In this document: positions 41,252-52,541 of the stretch, one piece after another | Layout: the number at the start of each line of letters is the position of its first letter | Position numbering within the stretch: position 1 is the stretch's first letter | Origin: Plantago major | Taxonomy: Eukaryota > Streptophyta > Magnoliopsida > Lamiales > Plantaginaceae | Reading direction: 5' to 3' | Assembly (NCBI GenBank): GCA_026545765.1 | Contig: CM048839.1 | Span: 58,773,677-58,837,676, forward strand | Length of the DNA: 64,000 bases | The notes under the pieces: generated by a model | Seen by the model: the letters and a program-made list of their open reading frames with translations, nothing else | The model's database searches: none | Told to the model about the DNA's origin: nothing | Position numbers and translations under genes: made by a program

Positions 41252-41755
41252 AGGTTGAAGAAAAAAGAAAGAGGAAAGAAGAAAGTTCCAGTAACTGGTA
41301 GTGGATCAATTAAATCTTTCTTCAAAAGTGATAAACCATCGATAGTAAAGAGCCCCGAGCTTTTATAATCTAATGTCAACACTTCAAACTCAAAGGAGAC
41401 TCCATTACCTAGTATTGACGACGCAAATGCTAAGCGTCATTTGTCACTTTCCGAACTTTCCAAGTTATGTCAGAAATTAGTTGAGACTAAAAAGGCACAA
41501 CGTTACAACTTGGTTGATAGGCTAATACATCTTGTTTTAACTCTTCCATTATCTACTGCTTAAGTGGAGAGGTCTTTTTCAGCTATAAAACTTGTTAAAA
41601 CTGTTCTTATGAGTAAGATGGGGGCAGGTTACTTGGGAGATTCGATGAGTGTATACATTGAGAGAGAGAGTTGGCTAAAAGCATTAGCGAAGATTCGATC
41701 ATTGATGAATTCTATACAATGAAGAATTGTAGAATGCAACTCATGTAGTATCGTT
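41252..41755 (+). pseudogene. hAT transposase relic (TTF-type/ZMYM1-like family)
   Basis: A single frame reads KKKVPVTGSGSIKSFFKS (N-terminal part of the family), an in-frame TAA at 41366, then LSELSKLCQKLVETKKAQRY and LVDRLIHLVLTLP, another TAA at 41561, then VERSFSAIKLVKTVLMSKM and VYIERE. The second part is the C-terminal dimerisation domain that ends hAT transposases. The zinc finger and catalytic core that normally lie between are missing, so this is an internally deleted, inactive copy. Confidence 0.8.
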
Positions 41756-42151
41756 CATTAGTTGTTGCTTGTAACTTTTTGTTGAGACTTGATGTTAGTG
41801 GTTGGGATTTGGTCTTGCATTTTGTCGACAATGTATTTTGTGACTTGCTATTGAAACTTATTATTTAGTTAATATTTTGGCATGACACTTTATGACATTG
41901 AGTTATACTATTTATTTATTTCTTTCTTTTAGCAAATCAGAGACAAGCTGATAGGTGGAGGTTTGTTGGAGCCTAAGAGAAAGTAGAGCATGTGCATGAT
42001 TTAACTCATAATTTGTGAGCTTCCTACAAAGATAAAGCTTCCCGGAAAACTCCATTATTCATGTGATGTTATCAGCGATTAATTATGCTTTAACATCCAC
42101 TCCGTTTGTTTATTGACAATAGTTGAATCGAACACAGAATTACAGACAACA

Positions 42152-42649
42152 ATGGTAGGTGAGAAGATAGCACAATTGAAGGAGGTTCTGAAGCAGTCAG
42201 TGGTATTCGCCCAATTCCTGTCTCTGCTACACATAACCGACCGCTACCTCATCTCCCCAACCCTAGTCTACGGTCCCAGCATGCTTCCCACTCTCAATTT
42301 TACCGGCGACATTTTGCTCATCGACAAGCTCACCCCTTTTCTCGGCAAATTACGCCCTGGCGACGTCGTTTTGGTAAGGTCACCCCAGAACCCTATGAAG
42401 ATGATTACTAAGCGCCTTATTGGTCTCGAGGGTGATTCCGTTTCCTTCTTGATCGATCCTGCCTCAGCCAGTAATGGTTCTCATTCCTTAGTTGTGCCCA
42501 AAGGTCATGTTTGGATCCAAGGGGATAATATTTACTCTTCCAATGACTCTCGCCAGATGGGTCCTGTTCCTACTGCTTTGGTTCTTGGCAAAGTCTTTTT
42601 TCGTGTTTGGCCGCCTCGAGATTTTGGTCCCTTGGGAGGTATATCATAA
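42152..42649 (+). CDS. Mitochondrial inner membrane protease subunit 1-like (signal peptidase S26)
   Basis: A single-exon frame of 165 residues. GPSMLPTL (serine 43) carries the nucleophile and MITKRLIGLEGD (lysine 87) the general base of the Ser-Lys dyad of S26 peptidases. VPKGHVWIQGDN and NDSRQMGPVP (about 116-140) form the remaining conserved boxes. A hydrophobic N-terminal segment around residues 16-37 may anchor it. IMP1-type enzymes sit in the mitochondrial inner membrane and cut sorting signals from intermembrane-space proteins. Length fits plant homologues (about 165-170). I chose the ATG at 42152 because the frame has no ATG further upstream. It could also be called subunit 1a/1b. 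An intronless copy next to transposon debris could be a retrocopy, but the frame is intact. Confidence 0.9.
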   Translation: MVGEKIAQLKEVLKQSVVFAQFLSLLHITDRYLISPTLVYGPSMLPTLNFTGDILLIDKLTPFLGKLRPGDVVLVRSPQNPMKMITKRLIGLEGDSVSFLIDPASASNGSHSLVVPKGHVWIQGDNIYSSNDSRQMGPVPTALVLGKVFFRVWPPRDFGPLGGIS

Positions 42650-45610
42650 TGTATCTACTACTATTATTTCATTTCTTGTTGTTGCCTCTTTCTTGAAATC
42701 TAATTGAAATGTTATAGTACTGTATTGGCATTTAGTGTCTCAACAATGATACTTGTTTGAGTTTCAAGGGCTTGTTTTGCTGGAAATGTTTTATATACTA
42801 TGTTCCTGTTTTACTTTCAAGAACAACTTGTATTAGACGGCCTAGTGATTAGAGTGGAGGTGTGCATACGTCTAGCACTTTGATGGTTGGGATGGGTTGG
42901 GTTGGGTTGTGTGTCTTTATTCCTACTAATTAAGGTTTGTCTGACCCCCGTAGACCATCTGACACAAGTTTTTGTTTATCACTTTGGGGATATGAGTGGA
43001 AGGGTAGAGCGATCATGGCTGGTCCTGCGGGTGCATTATGGCTGGATTTCATAGAAAGTTTTGGTGGTTCCGGTGAAGCTGATAAGTGTGAGGCTATGTG
43101 GCATGTCAAACATGTACTATATATCTGTGAGAATATGGTGAGGACTCTGATTGGATGGTGCAGAGTATTCTTTATTTGTTTGATTGTGAGAAGTTCAAAC
43201 AAGAAGAACATTGAGGTTTTAGAGATTCAAGAGCAGATTATAATAACTCAAGGTTTAAACTAACTGCAGATTCCTATGTAGCTTATTCATATGTTCAACA
43301 GGGGTATAACCGATCTACCAGTTGAGGAAACACATGGTCAATTTACCAATATACTACATGAAGAATAGATAATCATGCATTTGTTGTCTTTTCTACATGC
43401 ATAACATATGTTCATCACTGAAACTATTAATATTTCCTTGGATACTGTTTGTTTAGAGATCTTTTTGTGCTGCAATGTGTAAATAATGCTTGGATCTGAA
43501 TGATGTCCTTTTCACCCTCTTTGTTACAGCATATACATATCAATCCCTTTGCAGGGAACTTGTGAAAACAGGTGATAGTTTTTGCCAGCGTATATACACA
43601 ACATCTAGAGATACAATATACTTTAAGATTTCCCCGCACCACTTTTTGCAGTATCCAGCTCCAGTAGCATTAAATGTGCTTCGAAGTAATAAAGTGAAGG
43701 AAGTAGCCAGACATTATTAGTAAGAGATGATTGATGAGGCTAGGGAAAGAATCCAGGAGAGAAAGATATTAAGGCTGAAGTTTGATATTTACTAAATTCT
43801 TTGAGAACACATGAAGTCATGAAGATATCAGCTCCAAGTAGAAGATCTATGATACTTGTCGTACTGCTTGCTGCTACTAGTGTAATCCTGGTAAGATCTG
43901 TAAAAAAACATACTCCATGGAACCACTAATTGTCATATTCTGATATGAGCAACGAGTAGGAATTACAAAGTCAGTGAGAATGACAGCTTGCAGTATGCCC
44001 GAGTGACATAAGTGGTGGTTAGGCAAGATAGAATACACATCAAGAGCCAGAGTGAAGCTCCATGAAATGACTAACCCCATGACTGTCACCAAGAAGCTCA
44101 TCATACGATATGTGAGTAACGAGTTATTGGAAGTTGCAAGGAAGAAATATTGAAAATGATATAGTTTATAGATAATAATATGATAAGGTTTCAAGCTTGT
44201 GTGCATAGCATATTGAGATTGTTGTTATAGTAGCCTTCTGTATTTGAGCACTTAAACGGATAAGCTAAAGGCATTCTTATTTGTGGTAGTTCAACTTTGT
44301 GCACCCAGGTTCACTCCAAGACCATTACCTGCAGTAAGTTATATTTTACCATGCAGAAAACAGATGATGAAGAGAAGACAGTCTAGCTTAGTGTCGAACC
44401 AAGGCTGCCAGTGGTTCCTATAGAGCCTGGAACAGTTTTCTTGCTGAAATGAGCGATGAGGCTTGATTTTACAGTTAAATTTTCATTCGGAGTGTCCACA
44501 TCCTATATGGTGCAGAAGTGCAGATTACAGCCTTCAAGTCAAATTTGCACCCATCATTATTTTGACGTTGGAACATAAAAAAGGTAACTGAATTATGTTA
44601 ATTCTTAATTCCTGATGTCCTTAATTATTGAAGACGAATTGTATCTTGTTTATACGCTGAGAGATGAAGCAAAGGGCGGTTTGTTTCACTAGGTGAATAA
44701 GGTCTAAGAGATTAAAGGTGTACGCGTATAGCACTTAATGGATTCTTAGTGTTTTGATTTGTGAACTTGGATGGCTTGAGTTTGTCCACTGGGTATTTTT
44801 CTTTTTGTCAATTTGTGGTGTTGATTTCCAAATATTTCTTATCATCAAGTGCTAGTCAATTTCCTAGTATGTTCTTGGATTTGATTTCAGTTCCTAACTT
44901 CCTATGATTCTTTAGGTTGCTTCACTAAGATTTTGATGCCATTGTGTGTCCTTTGGTTTTTCGCTTTATTTCTTTCTTCCTTTTTTAACAACGGTGCCTT
45001 TAGGGTTATGTTTATCAATTCATTACTTGAGCTTATAGACAGTTTACAGATGTAACTACACAACTATCAGTTTTTACAGAACCCATCTAAATTTTGAACG
45101 AATGAGTTTTGTCGACGACTACTTCCACTATTCTTCCTATCACAAAGAAGTTATTTCCTCAATTTCTTACATGTCAACCATAGTTATTAGTTGCACAAAT
45201 AGCAAGCGATTTGCTATGGCACATGGTTTAATTATTAGGTTTTTTTTAGTAAAACAAGTTGAAGCTTCTGATATGTTGAGCTAAGCTGAAATGAAGATTC
45301 TTTTAGCTATTGCAAACCAGAATGTGTATTTTGGTCTACCTTCGTGATCTGTTGTGGAAGACTTTTTAGCATGCCTGTAAGAAGTTTGGGCCAGTGCTAT
45401 CTCAATTTTGGTTGGGCCCTTATGTTGAGTTGAACTGAATACTAGGCTTCATTTATCTTGAACATTTGGAAATTCGAACTTGCCAAGGAATTTTCTCAAT
45501 TTGCTCATTCTTTCCGTCTCCTTGATCAGCTAACTCGTTTTGATTCATCTTGCCTTCAAATTATGTGAAACTAGAATTTGAGAACACGCGTATTGTGGCA
45601 CTTAGTTACA
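42650..45610. other. Flank of the IMP1-like gene, no further gene supported
   Basis: Base composition is less AT-rich than the surrounding DNA, and short open frames occur (for example 42937-43263). None shows a known motif. Part of 43500-44600 could be an untranslated or non-coding transcript. Confidence 0.35.
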
Positions 45611-45614
45611 AAGA

Positions 45615-46015
45615 AAGAAAGAAGTATATGAAGGTAAGTAATATCATTGTCTCTGATAGTGGATTGCCTTTTTTCGAGTTGAATTAGGGTTTAAGTTAGT
45701 GCAAAGTGATATGTTTAATTTTATTGGAGAAGAAAGATTGGTTATCGTTGCTTTTTTTTTTTTTTTTAATATGAATTGATTTTGTTGGTTGAATTATGAT
45801 TTGGAATTAATTGGAGAAGATATATTTGATTTTTGTAATGATGAATTGATTTTATTTGGTTTGAATTAGGGCTTGTAATGGAGAAGAGATATTTGTTTTT
45901 TGTAATTTAAGTCTAATTTATATACATATTACAAATGAGTCAATTTTAACGTAAATTAAGTACTCAATTGCACAACTTTGATAGTTGTCAACTTATATAT
46001 ATACTGTAATAATAC
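45615..46015. repeat. Dispersed repeat, inverted partner of 38018-38515
   Basis: The complement of this stretch follows 38018-38515 from ACAGTATATATATA to CTTACCTTCATATA. Subunits on TGATGAATTGATTTT recur. One copy carries a donor-like AAGGTAAGT near its end (about 45632), so the repeat may include a captured exon edge. Confidence 0.75.
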
Positions 46016-46826
46016 GTGTAGCTTTCGAATATGGTGAAAACGCTGAATCATCTTAAACACCATAATGGGTTGTTTGGCATAAGACTTTAACAGATGAATA
46101 ATAACTCGATTTTATTTGAGTGTTATAGTGACTTGAAATAGTCTTTTAGTTGTATGTGAAACAGGAAAACTCGTGAATACTGACTTGACATGTTTTTAAT
46201 TCTATGCCAAACATTCCATCATGTAACTTGCAAAATCAAACAGTGTCTAAACGAATTTATTAGAAACATCCGAATAATTGGTGAAAACTGATTTTCAAGA
46301 CGGTTTATCACCTTCAAGCATGTCACTACAAAAAACTTGCTATTTAGCGACGGATAAATCCGTCCTTAAATAGCTACCGATCCGTCACTAATGGCTTGGC
46401 GATAGAATTAGCGACGGATAACAATGTCGTCTCTATTTCGGGCGTCGCAAACTTTTTAGAGGCGAATAATTTATCCGTCTCTAATTTAACGACGGTTAGA
46501 GACGGATAAATTTGTTGACCAAATATGCCCTTTTTAGTGACGGATAAGTATCCGTCGCTAATTAGCGACGGATAGGTGGTTTTTTTTATTTTTTTTTATA
46601 CACATAAATCTGTAAATTGTGAGACGGATAATTATCTGTTGCTAATTAACGATGGATTTAGAGACGGATAGGTTCAATTTTTTTTAATAAATAAAATTCC
46701 TGAATTAGAGACGGGTAATTTATCCGTCTCTAATTTTGCAGATTATTAATTTTTTTAAAAATTTTGATGCATGTTTTCATATTTCACTTGTTTCACACAA
46801 ATATTATCTACGATAATAAATATAAT

Positions 46827-47791
46827 GGCGAATTACATAAGGTACCCCTTAAACTTGGACTAATTACAGATTCAACCCCGGATTGGCAACAATTACATCC
46901 AAGTCCAAAACCTATTTTCTGAGTTGACCAACTAAAAATTAAATGGAAAAGAATATTAGTTGGACTTAATTGCAATTTACAAGTTTCATTTTTCTACACA
47001 TTGGACACAAATATTTTATAACTTACAAAAATAACCTAAAATATTTTTAAATAACCCCCATAATTTCATAATTCATATAATTAACCCACAAAATATTTTT
47101 TATTTAAAAAAAACAAAAAAAAAAAAAAATCATTCCCTCACCACCTCGCCGGAGCTCCAATCGGAGCTCTGGGAAAGTTCACAAAAAGCTCCGATCTGGG
47201 TTTCCTGTTCCAGTTCGGAGCTTCCCGATGGAAGCTCTATCAGAGAACTTCCATGGCGGAAGCTCTGTCAGAGCCTCCATTAATGGAAGCTCTTTGACAG
47301 AGCTTCCATGGTGATGGAAGCTCTGTCATAGAGCTTCGTTGAAGCTCTGTTTGAGCTTCTGCCATGGAAGCTCTTCCCGCTCCAGATCTGGAGCGGGAAG
47401 CTCCATACCGGGAATTCCCATGGAATTCTTCGGTTCCGAGATGTGGTGTGCGAGTGGTGGTGGTGACGAAGGTTGGAGGTGGTGGGGAAGAAGGTGGTGG
47501 TGTGGTGGGGAAGAAGGAGGAAGAAGGAGGGTAAGAAGTTTAATAAGTAAAATATTTGGGGATTTAGTTATAAGAAATTTAAACTGTTGGGACTTACTTT
47601 GCAATTAAATAAAATTAATATGATTATGAAATTATAAAGAAAAGATAAAATAGTAGAAAAAGTTGACTTTTGGGGTAGATGTAATTCTCAAATTAGGCCT
47701 TTGTTAATTTTGGACTAATTTGTAATAGTCGTCAATTTAGGGATGAATGTGAAGGGGGGCATATTTAAGGGGTGGTTTTTGTAATTTTCCC
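46827..47791. mobile_element. Mutator-like MITE with GGAAGCTC array
   Basis: Imperfect inverted ends: GGCGAATTACATAAGGTACC and the complement of GGTTTTTGTAATTTTCCC, with CCCCTTAAACTTGG paired against TTTAAGGGGT. The interior has an array of GGAAGCTCT/AGAGCTTCC (47153-47415) followed by a short GGTGG-rich tract (47455-47535). A 9 bp duplication (AAATATAAT versus TAAATCTAA) is weak. Confidence 0.55.
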
Positions 47792-48100
47792 TAAATCTAA
47801 AATAATTAAATTGTATCAATTAACAGAAAGGATTCGACGAATACAAATTATCCATATTGAACATTAAATATCCGTATAGAAGATTAAATAATGTATCAAG
47901 TAGTAGAAAAACACAAGTCCAAACTAACTATCGGGGGGCGGTGGTGGGTACATGGCGAAAAGTATGCTGAAATTCTCCATCCGCTACTTCACCAAAGCCT
48001 GGGACTCCTGGAGTTGCTAGTAATCTTCTTTGTTTTTAGCTAACTCCTCTTGCAAAGGTGTGATCAACTCCTGGACCTGCTCCTGTGTGAAAACAGGTTG

Positions 48101-48353
48101 TAGAGACTTAACCCCGGCTAAATCTATCAATTGCACAACCTCAAGCTTAATCCACTACTTAATACTCCCTCCGTCCCGGAGAATTTCATACATTAGGGTT
48201 AGCGCACAGTTTTATGCGAAAAGTTAAAGTAATGATAGAATATAGAAAAGGTGAAAAAAGGTGACTTTTAGAGGCAAAAGGTGTACTTGTAGAGACTTAA
48301 CCCCGGCTAAATCTATCAATTGCACAACCTCAAGCTTAATCCACTACTTAATA
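48101..48353. repeat. 189 bp tandem duplication that splits a Stowaway
   Basis: The block starting TAGAGACTTAACCCCGGCTA at 48101 starts again at 48290. Each copy includes about 64 bp of unique flank and then the Stowaway left end CTCCCTCCGTCC (48165 and 48354). The two copies differ at only a few bases, so the duplication is younger than the MITE. Confidence 0.92.
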
Positions 48354-48604
48354 CTCCCTCCGTCCTGGAGAATTTCATACATTAGGGTTAGCGCATAGTT
48401 TTATGCGAAAAGTTAAAGTAATGATAGAATATAGAAAATGTGGGAAAATGTGTACTTTTAGTGGCAAAAGGTGTAATTTGAGTGGAAAGTTGAGATTGTT
48501 TATTATTTGTTGGGTGTGGTGTAGCTTCCATTTTTGGTAATGTATGAAGTTCTGTAGGACGACTAAAAATGACAAATGTATGAAGTTCTGCGGGACGGAG
48601 GGAG
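48354..48604. mobile_element. Stowaway MITE, complete copy
   Basis: Ends CTCCCTCCGTCCTGGAGAA and GTTCTGCGGGACGGAGGGAG in TA flanks (48352-48353 and 48605-48606). 251 bp, non-coding. The left half is also present at 48165 through the tandem duplication. Confidence 0.92.
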
Positions 48605-49143
48605 TATAAGCTAAACTAGCTAGTTAGAGACTTCCCCATAAACACACAATTGTTCAAATTAGTCGAAATTACAAAAAATCCCAAATTTAACAGAGTAAGG
48701 GTTTTAGACTAATGCATTCAATTACGGAATAAATAGCCGAAAAGAATGAAATTGAATGGCCACCCGAGTTCCTTGTTAAACGAGCTTCGAAAAGAGTTCA
48801 AGATTGGCTGGAATGGTGGAGTTTTGATCGGAGTTCAAGATTGAGCGAAAATGGTGACTTTGAGGAGATCCGTCGCTAAAATCCAATTTCTTATTTTTTT
48901 TTATATTTTGGTCAACGTAATTAGAGACGGATAGATTTATCTGTCACTAATTAGCGACGGATTAGAGACGGATTGAGCTTCAAGCTCAATCCATCGCTAA
49001 ATGTGACCAATCCGTCGCTAATTAGAGACGGATAAATCAGTCTCTAATATCCGTCGCTAAATCCGGGTTTTCTTGTAGTGTGTAGAGATCAAGGTATGTG
49101 GTGGTCACGAAAATAGTAAATCCCTTTAGGATTAGAAGACTAA

Positions 49144-49794
49144 GGCTCTGTTATTTTCAAATTTATCGAATCGAATCAAATCGAAAGGAAAAATCGAATC
49201 GAATCAAACGAACTAAAGAAATTACATTTGTCCCATTTTTTAATAATAATGAATACTACATCCGTCCATTAATAAATTAAAGGAGACTTTTTCCGACGTT
49301 GATCAGATTACTGCAAATTACACGACAAAAGAATATAATAAAATTATATTATAAAAATAAATTAAGTATATTTGACTAACATAGCTTTGTTTTATACTTT
49401 TTTGTGCGTAATTTGTAGAGTTTGGTTTGACTTTAGTTTGGTATAACTTGTTTTTTATTTATTAAGTTTGAGAAAAAACTCAACGTATGCTTCTGAGTTT
49501 ACTTCTATTGTTCTAATATCTTCCAATAAAAGAACATGTCGATTTTTTGTTAGAGATGTACGTCTGAAAGTATGTGAACCAGGTTTGAATGGTACTCTCG
49601 AGTTCCTCGTAGTTTCTTATCTTAACTCAACTTTTACGGTGAAAAGAAGGGTAATTCAATCGTAACTATACTTTTATTTCATTGATCTACTAAAAGTCGT
49701 GTTAAAAGAAAGAAAGAAAATGTTGAAAATATCTCAATTGGATAAATTTTCTTATTATCCTCGCATAAAGATGGGTTGTGTAAATAAATGATAA

Positions 49795-49828
<34 letters not shown>

Positions 49829-49925
49829 TGAATTTAATGAACTTAAGAGAGTGAAGCCGAAGGCAATCGAATCGAATGGAATCGAATCGAAATCGAACGA
49901 GTTTTCGGTTGAAAAGAACAGAGCC
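49144..49925. mobile_element. Tourist/PIF-Harbinger-like element rich in ATCGAA repeats
   Basis: Ends GGCTCTGTTATTTTCAA and TTGAAAAGAACAGAGCC are inverted repeats with one or two mismatches, flanked by TAA and TAG (TWA-like). ATCGAATCGAAT arrays lie inside both ends, and an (AAT)n tract lies at 49797-49829. No transposase frame was found. Confidence 0.75.
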
Positions 49926-50299
49926 TAGGCTGTTTTTCGTCTGAAATGTAACTAAATCAATTGAATTGAATCGAAATGAATCGAGAACTAAATCAATTGT
50001 AGTATAAAAAATGAAGTAAAACTAAATGTAATGTAATGTAATCCGATCGAATCGAAATTAATGAGTTTTCTGATAAAAAAAATATAGAGGAAATCGGTTC
50101 AGGATTCTCACATGTAAATATAGGCAACCTATATTTCGACCAAGATGAGAAAAAAGACCATGTACTCATATATTTATGTTTGTTGCATTTTATTTAATAC
50201 CGTATCTTCAACAGATGCAACCAACATACTATTCACATGCAATACATGTGTGTATTTGTAACATCATCTGGGTCAACATATTTATAACATCATTCGGGT

Positions 50300-50540
50300 T
50301 AACATACCGAGCTGGCCCGAGTTGAACTTTCATATGGTAGATTGGGTCGATCGATAGGTTGAAATTTAAAAACATATAATATTAGTAAAGAGTTGATCCG
50401 AGTCGAATCTTACTTATTATTTATTAGGTAGACCAGGTCGAGCGTTAGGTCCAAATTTAATAACATACATTAGGAGCTAATATTAAAAAAGATTTGATCC
50501 AGATTGAATCTTTACTCATTAAGTAGATGGTGCCAATGCT
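50300..50540. repeat. Diverged tandem duplication of about 110 bp
   Basis: TTGATCCGAGTCGAATCTTACT and TTTGATCCAGATTGAATCTTTA segments, each preceded by a CCAAATTTAATAACATA-like block. It is interrupted on the right by the hAT MITE, and its sense resumes at about 50881. Confidence 0.5.
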
Positions 50541-50546
50541 TGGTCG

Positions 50547-50872
50547 CAGGGCCGGCCCTGAGCCCATGTGGGATGTTCATCTGCACAGGGCCCCGAAATT
50601 TTTTGGTCCCCAATTTTTATATCCTGATACCAATAGAGTATTAAAAGTATAAAAATAAATGATGTGATAAAGAATTTAATCTATAATTTTGCTTTAAAAC
50701 AATTTTAAGTGTTACATTTTTAAAGTGATATATTTCATATGCGAGTTTATTAGGAAATTAATTCTATTATTATATATGAAAATTTTTATGTTTTTTTATA
50801 TCTACTGTTTTTTTTTTTTTTTGCCATTTAAAATTTTTTGCATGGGGTCTCAGTTTTTTCGGACCGACCCTG
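50547..50872. mobile_element. hAT-type MITE with 8 bp target duplication
   Basis: Begins CAGGGCCGGCCCTGAG and ends TCGGACCGACCCTG. It is flanked by the exact 8 bp duplication CTTGGTCG (50539-50546 and 50873-50880), the size expected for hAT elements. Its 326 bp are non-coding. Confidence 0.93.
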
Positions 50873-51488
50873 CTTGGTCGGGATTTGATAGGTAGATTAA
50901 AAGTTAATATTAATGGAGATTTGAAAACAGATCCTATTATTTCCACCTGGGATTGTAGTGTGGTTAGGTTTGGGAAGCTGTTGCGATTCAGAAGCCACAT
51001 TCAAGTATCTTCATCTATCACGATGAACCAGCTGGATGGAACTGTTTCTATTTAGGTTTCCAGAATCATTACACATGAGAGAGACAACCACATACTGGAT
51101 TAGTCAAAGTCCATATCACAAGTCAAATGTTCCGTGGTAAGGATATCATTTCGATCTTTTTTTCTTTTTGGTATCTTAAAATTATTAAAAAAATTCTCTA
51201 GAGATAGCTCATCTATTATGCACCTATACTGTATTATAGTGGTCATATTCGAGCGACTCGAGCTCAAAGTTCAATATGTTGAGTCGAGTTGAACCTTCAA
51301 CGAGGCTAGGATGCGTAGTAGTCTACTTCTAAATTGCTCATGTTTACAATTAGTGGTGTGAACGACCCGATTCGAGCTGATTTTAAACCTTATCGAGCTC
51401 ATCCTCGTATTTACAAGTTGATCTCGATCATTGTCGAACATCGAGCTTGCTCACGAGTTTTTCACGAGCGACTAAATTAAATTAATTA

Positions 51489-51605
51489 GGCGCTGTTCTT
51501 TTCATCTGAAAACTCATTAAGTTAGTTCAGTTCAGTTATGCTTAGTTGTTTTTTTTATAGTACTACAATTCAATTCAGTTCAGTTCAGATGAATAGAACA
51601 AGGCC
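51489..51605. mobile_element. Tourist-like MITE, 117 bp
   Basis: Inverted ends GGCGCTGTTCTTTTCATCTGA and TCAGATGAATAGAACAAGGCC, flanked by TTA on both sides (51486-51488 and 51606-51608). The TTA on the right overlaps the TA flank of the next Stowaway. Confidence 0.88.
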
Positions 51606-51608
51606 TTA

Positions 51609-51770
51609 CTCCCTCCGCCCCAGAATAAATGTCACATTTTGACTTTTTATAGTCAACATTTTTCAATTTTGACTCCGATTTAATCTTAAAATGGTTAATG
51701 TAAAATGTTCAATTAAATTATATAATGAAACTTTACTTCGTGAAACTCACTCACTCACTCCATCGGCACT
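51609..51770. mobile_element. Stowaway MITE, truncated on the right
   Basis: The left end CTCCCTCCGCCCCAGAATAAA directly follows TA. The expected inverted right end is absent and the sequence fades near 51770. Confidence 0.6.
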
Positions 51771-51933
51771 AAACGTAGTTAACGTGACGTGGCAAGTGCA
51801 GGGAGATAAAAAAGAAACACAACAAATTGAAAGAATTATCTTTCCTGTTGATTCTCATTCATCAAACTCAGACATATACATAGCTACCAATAAAGAATTC
51901 TAATCAAACTATACTTTTAATTACTAACAATTA

Positions 51934-52190
51934 CTCCATCCGTTCCAAAGAAATCTTTCCATTTTACTATTCTGCGGTTAACTGTCTTCGACTTTGACCG
52001 CAAATTACTCCTAAACTATAATAGTAAATAATTTAATAAACTTATATAATGAAAATTTAATAATTAAAATTTTCATTATATGATTTTACTAATTTTTTTA
52101 CTATTATAGTTTAAGAGTAATTCACGATTAAAGTCGAAATCATTTGACCGGTCAAAGACAAAATGAAAAGATTTTTTAAAACGGAGAGAT
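51934..52190. mobile_element. Stowaway MITE upstream of the ATL gene
   Basis: The left end CTCCATCCGTTCCAAAG in TA flank and right end AAAACGGAGAGAT pair, as do GCGGTTAACTGTCTTCGAC and GATTAAAGTCGAAATC-type inner blocks. It lies about 350 bp before the RING-H2 gene and could affect its promoter. Confidence 0.75.
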
Positions 52191-52541
52191 TACTAATAAT
52201 GAATCCTAATCATAATCTAACACAAACTTTATATTGAAAAGACTTGATGAATATTACATTTTTAATTACAGACATATATTATAATTGCTTATCTTCATTT
52301 CTGAATAAATGACGATGTTTATAATTAAATATGATGGTGTATCCATGAAACGGGCTCTCATAGTCAAAACTAAGAGCAATAGTATGAATAAAAAAATAAT
52401 AATTGAGTCAACCAAACACTAGTAAGAGAGTTCCACTGCAAGAAAGTGAGGACCAATTTTGATCCTCTAGTAGAGGCGCCCTTTCCATTTCTTCAATTTC
52501 ATTCTATTAAACCCTCCTCCTCCTGCCTGATCTCCACCGCC

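Larger units (their letters stand above)
46324..49080. mobile_element. CACTA element, complete ends, nested insertion
   Basis: Begins CACTACAAAAAACTTGC and ends GGTTTTCTTGTAGTG with target duplication TGT (46321-46323 and 49081-49083). Subterminal GCGACGGATA and TTAGAGACGGATA motifs crowd both ends. No transposase is present. It holds a nested Mutator-like MITE (about 46827-47791) and a Stowaway with a 189 bp tandem duplication. It is the same family as 18994-20084. Confidence 0.9.

Noticed and set aside
43490..44600. Possible further exons of the IMP1-like gene
   Set aside because: The protease frame already ends at the family's normal length, and no conserved motif follows.
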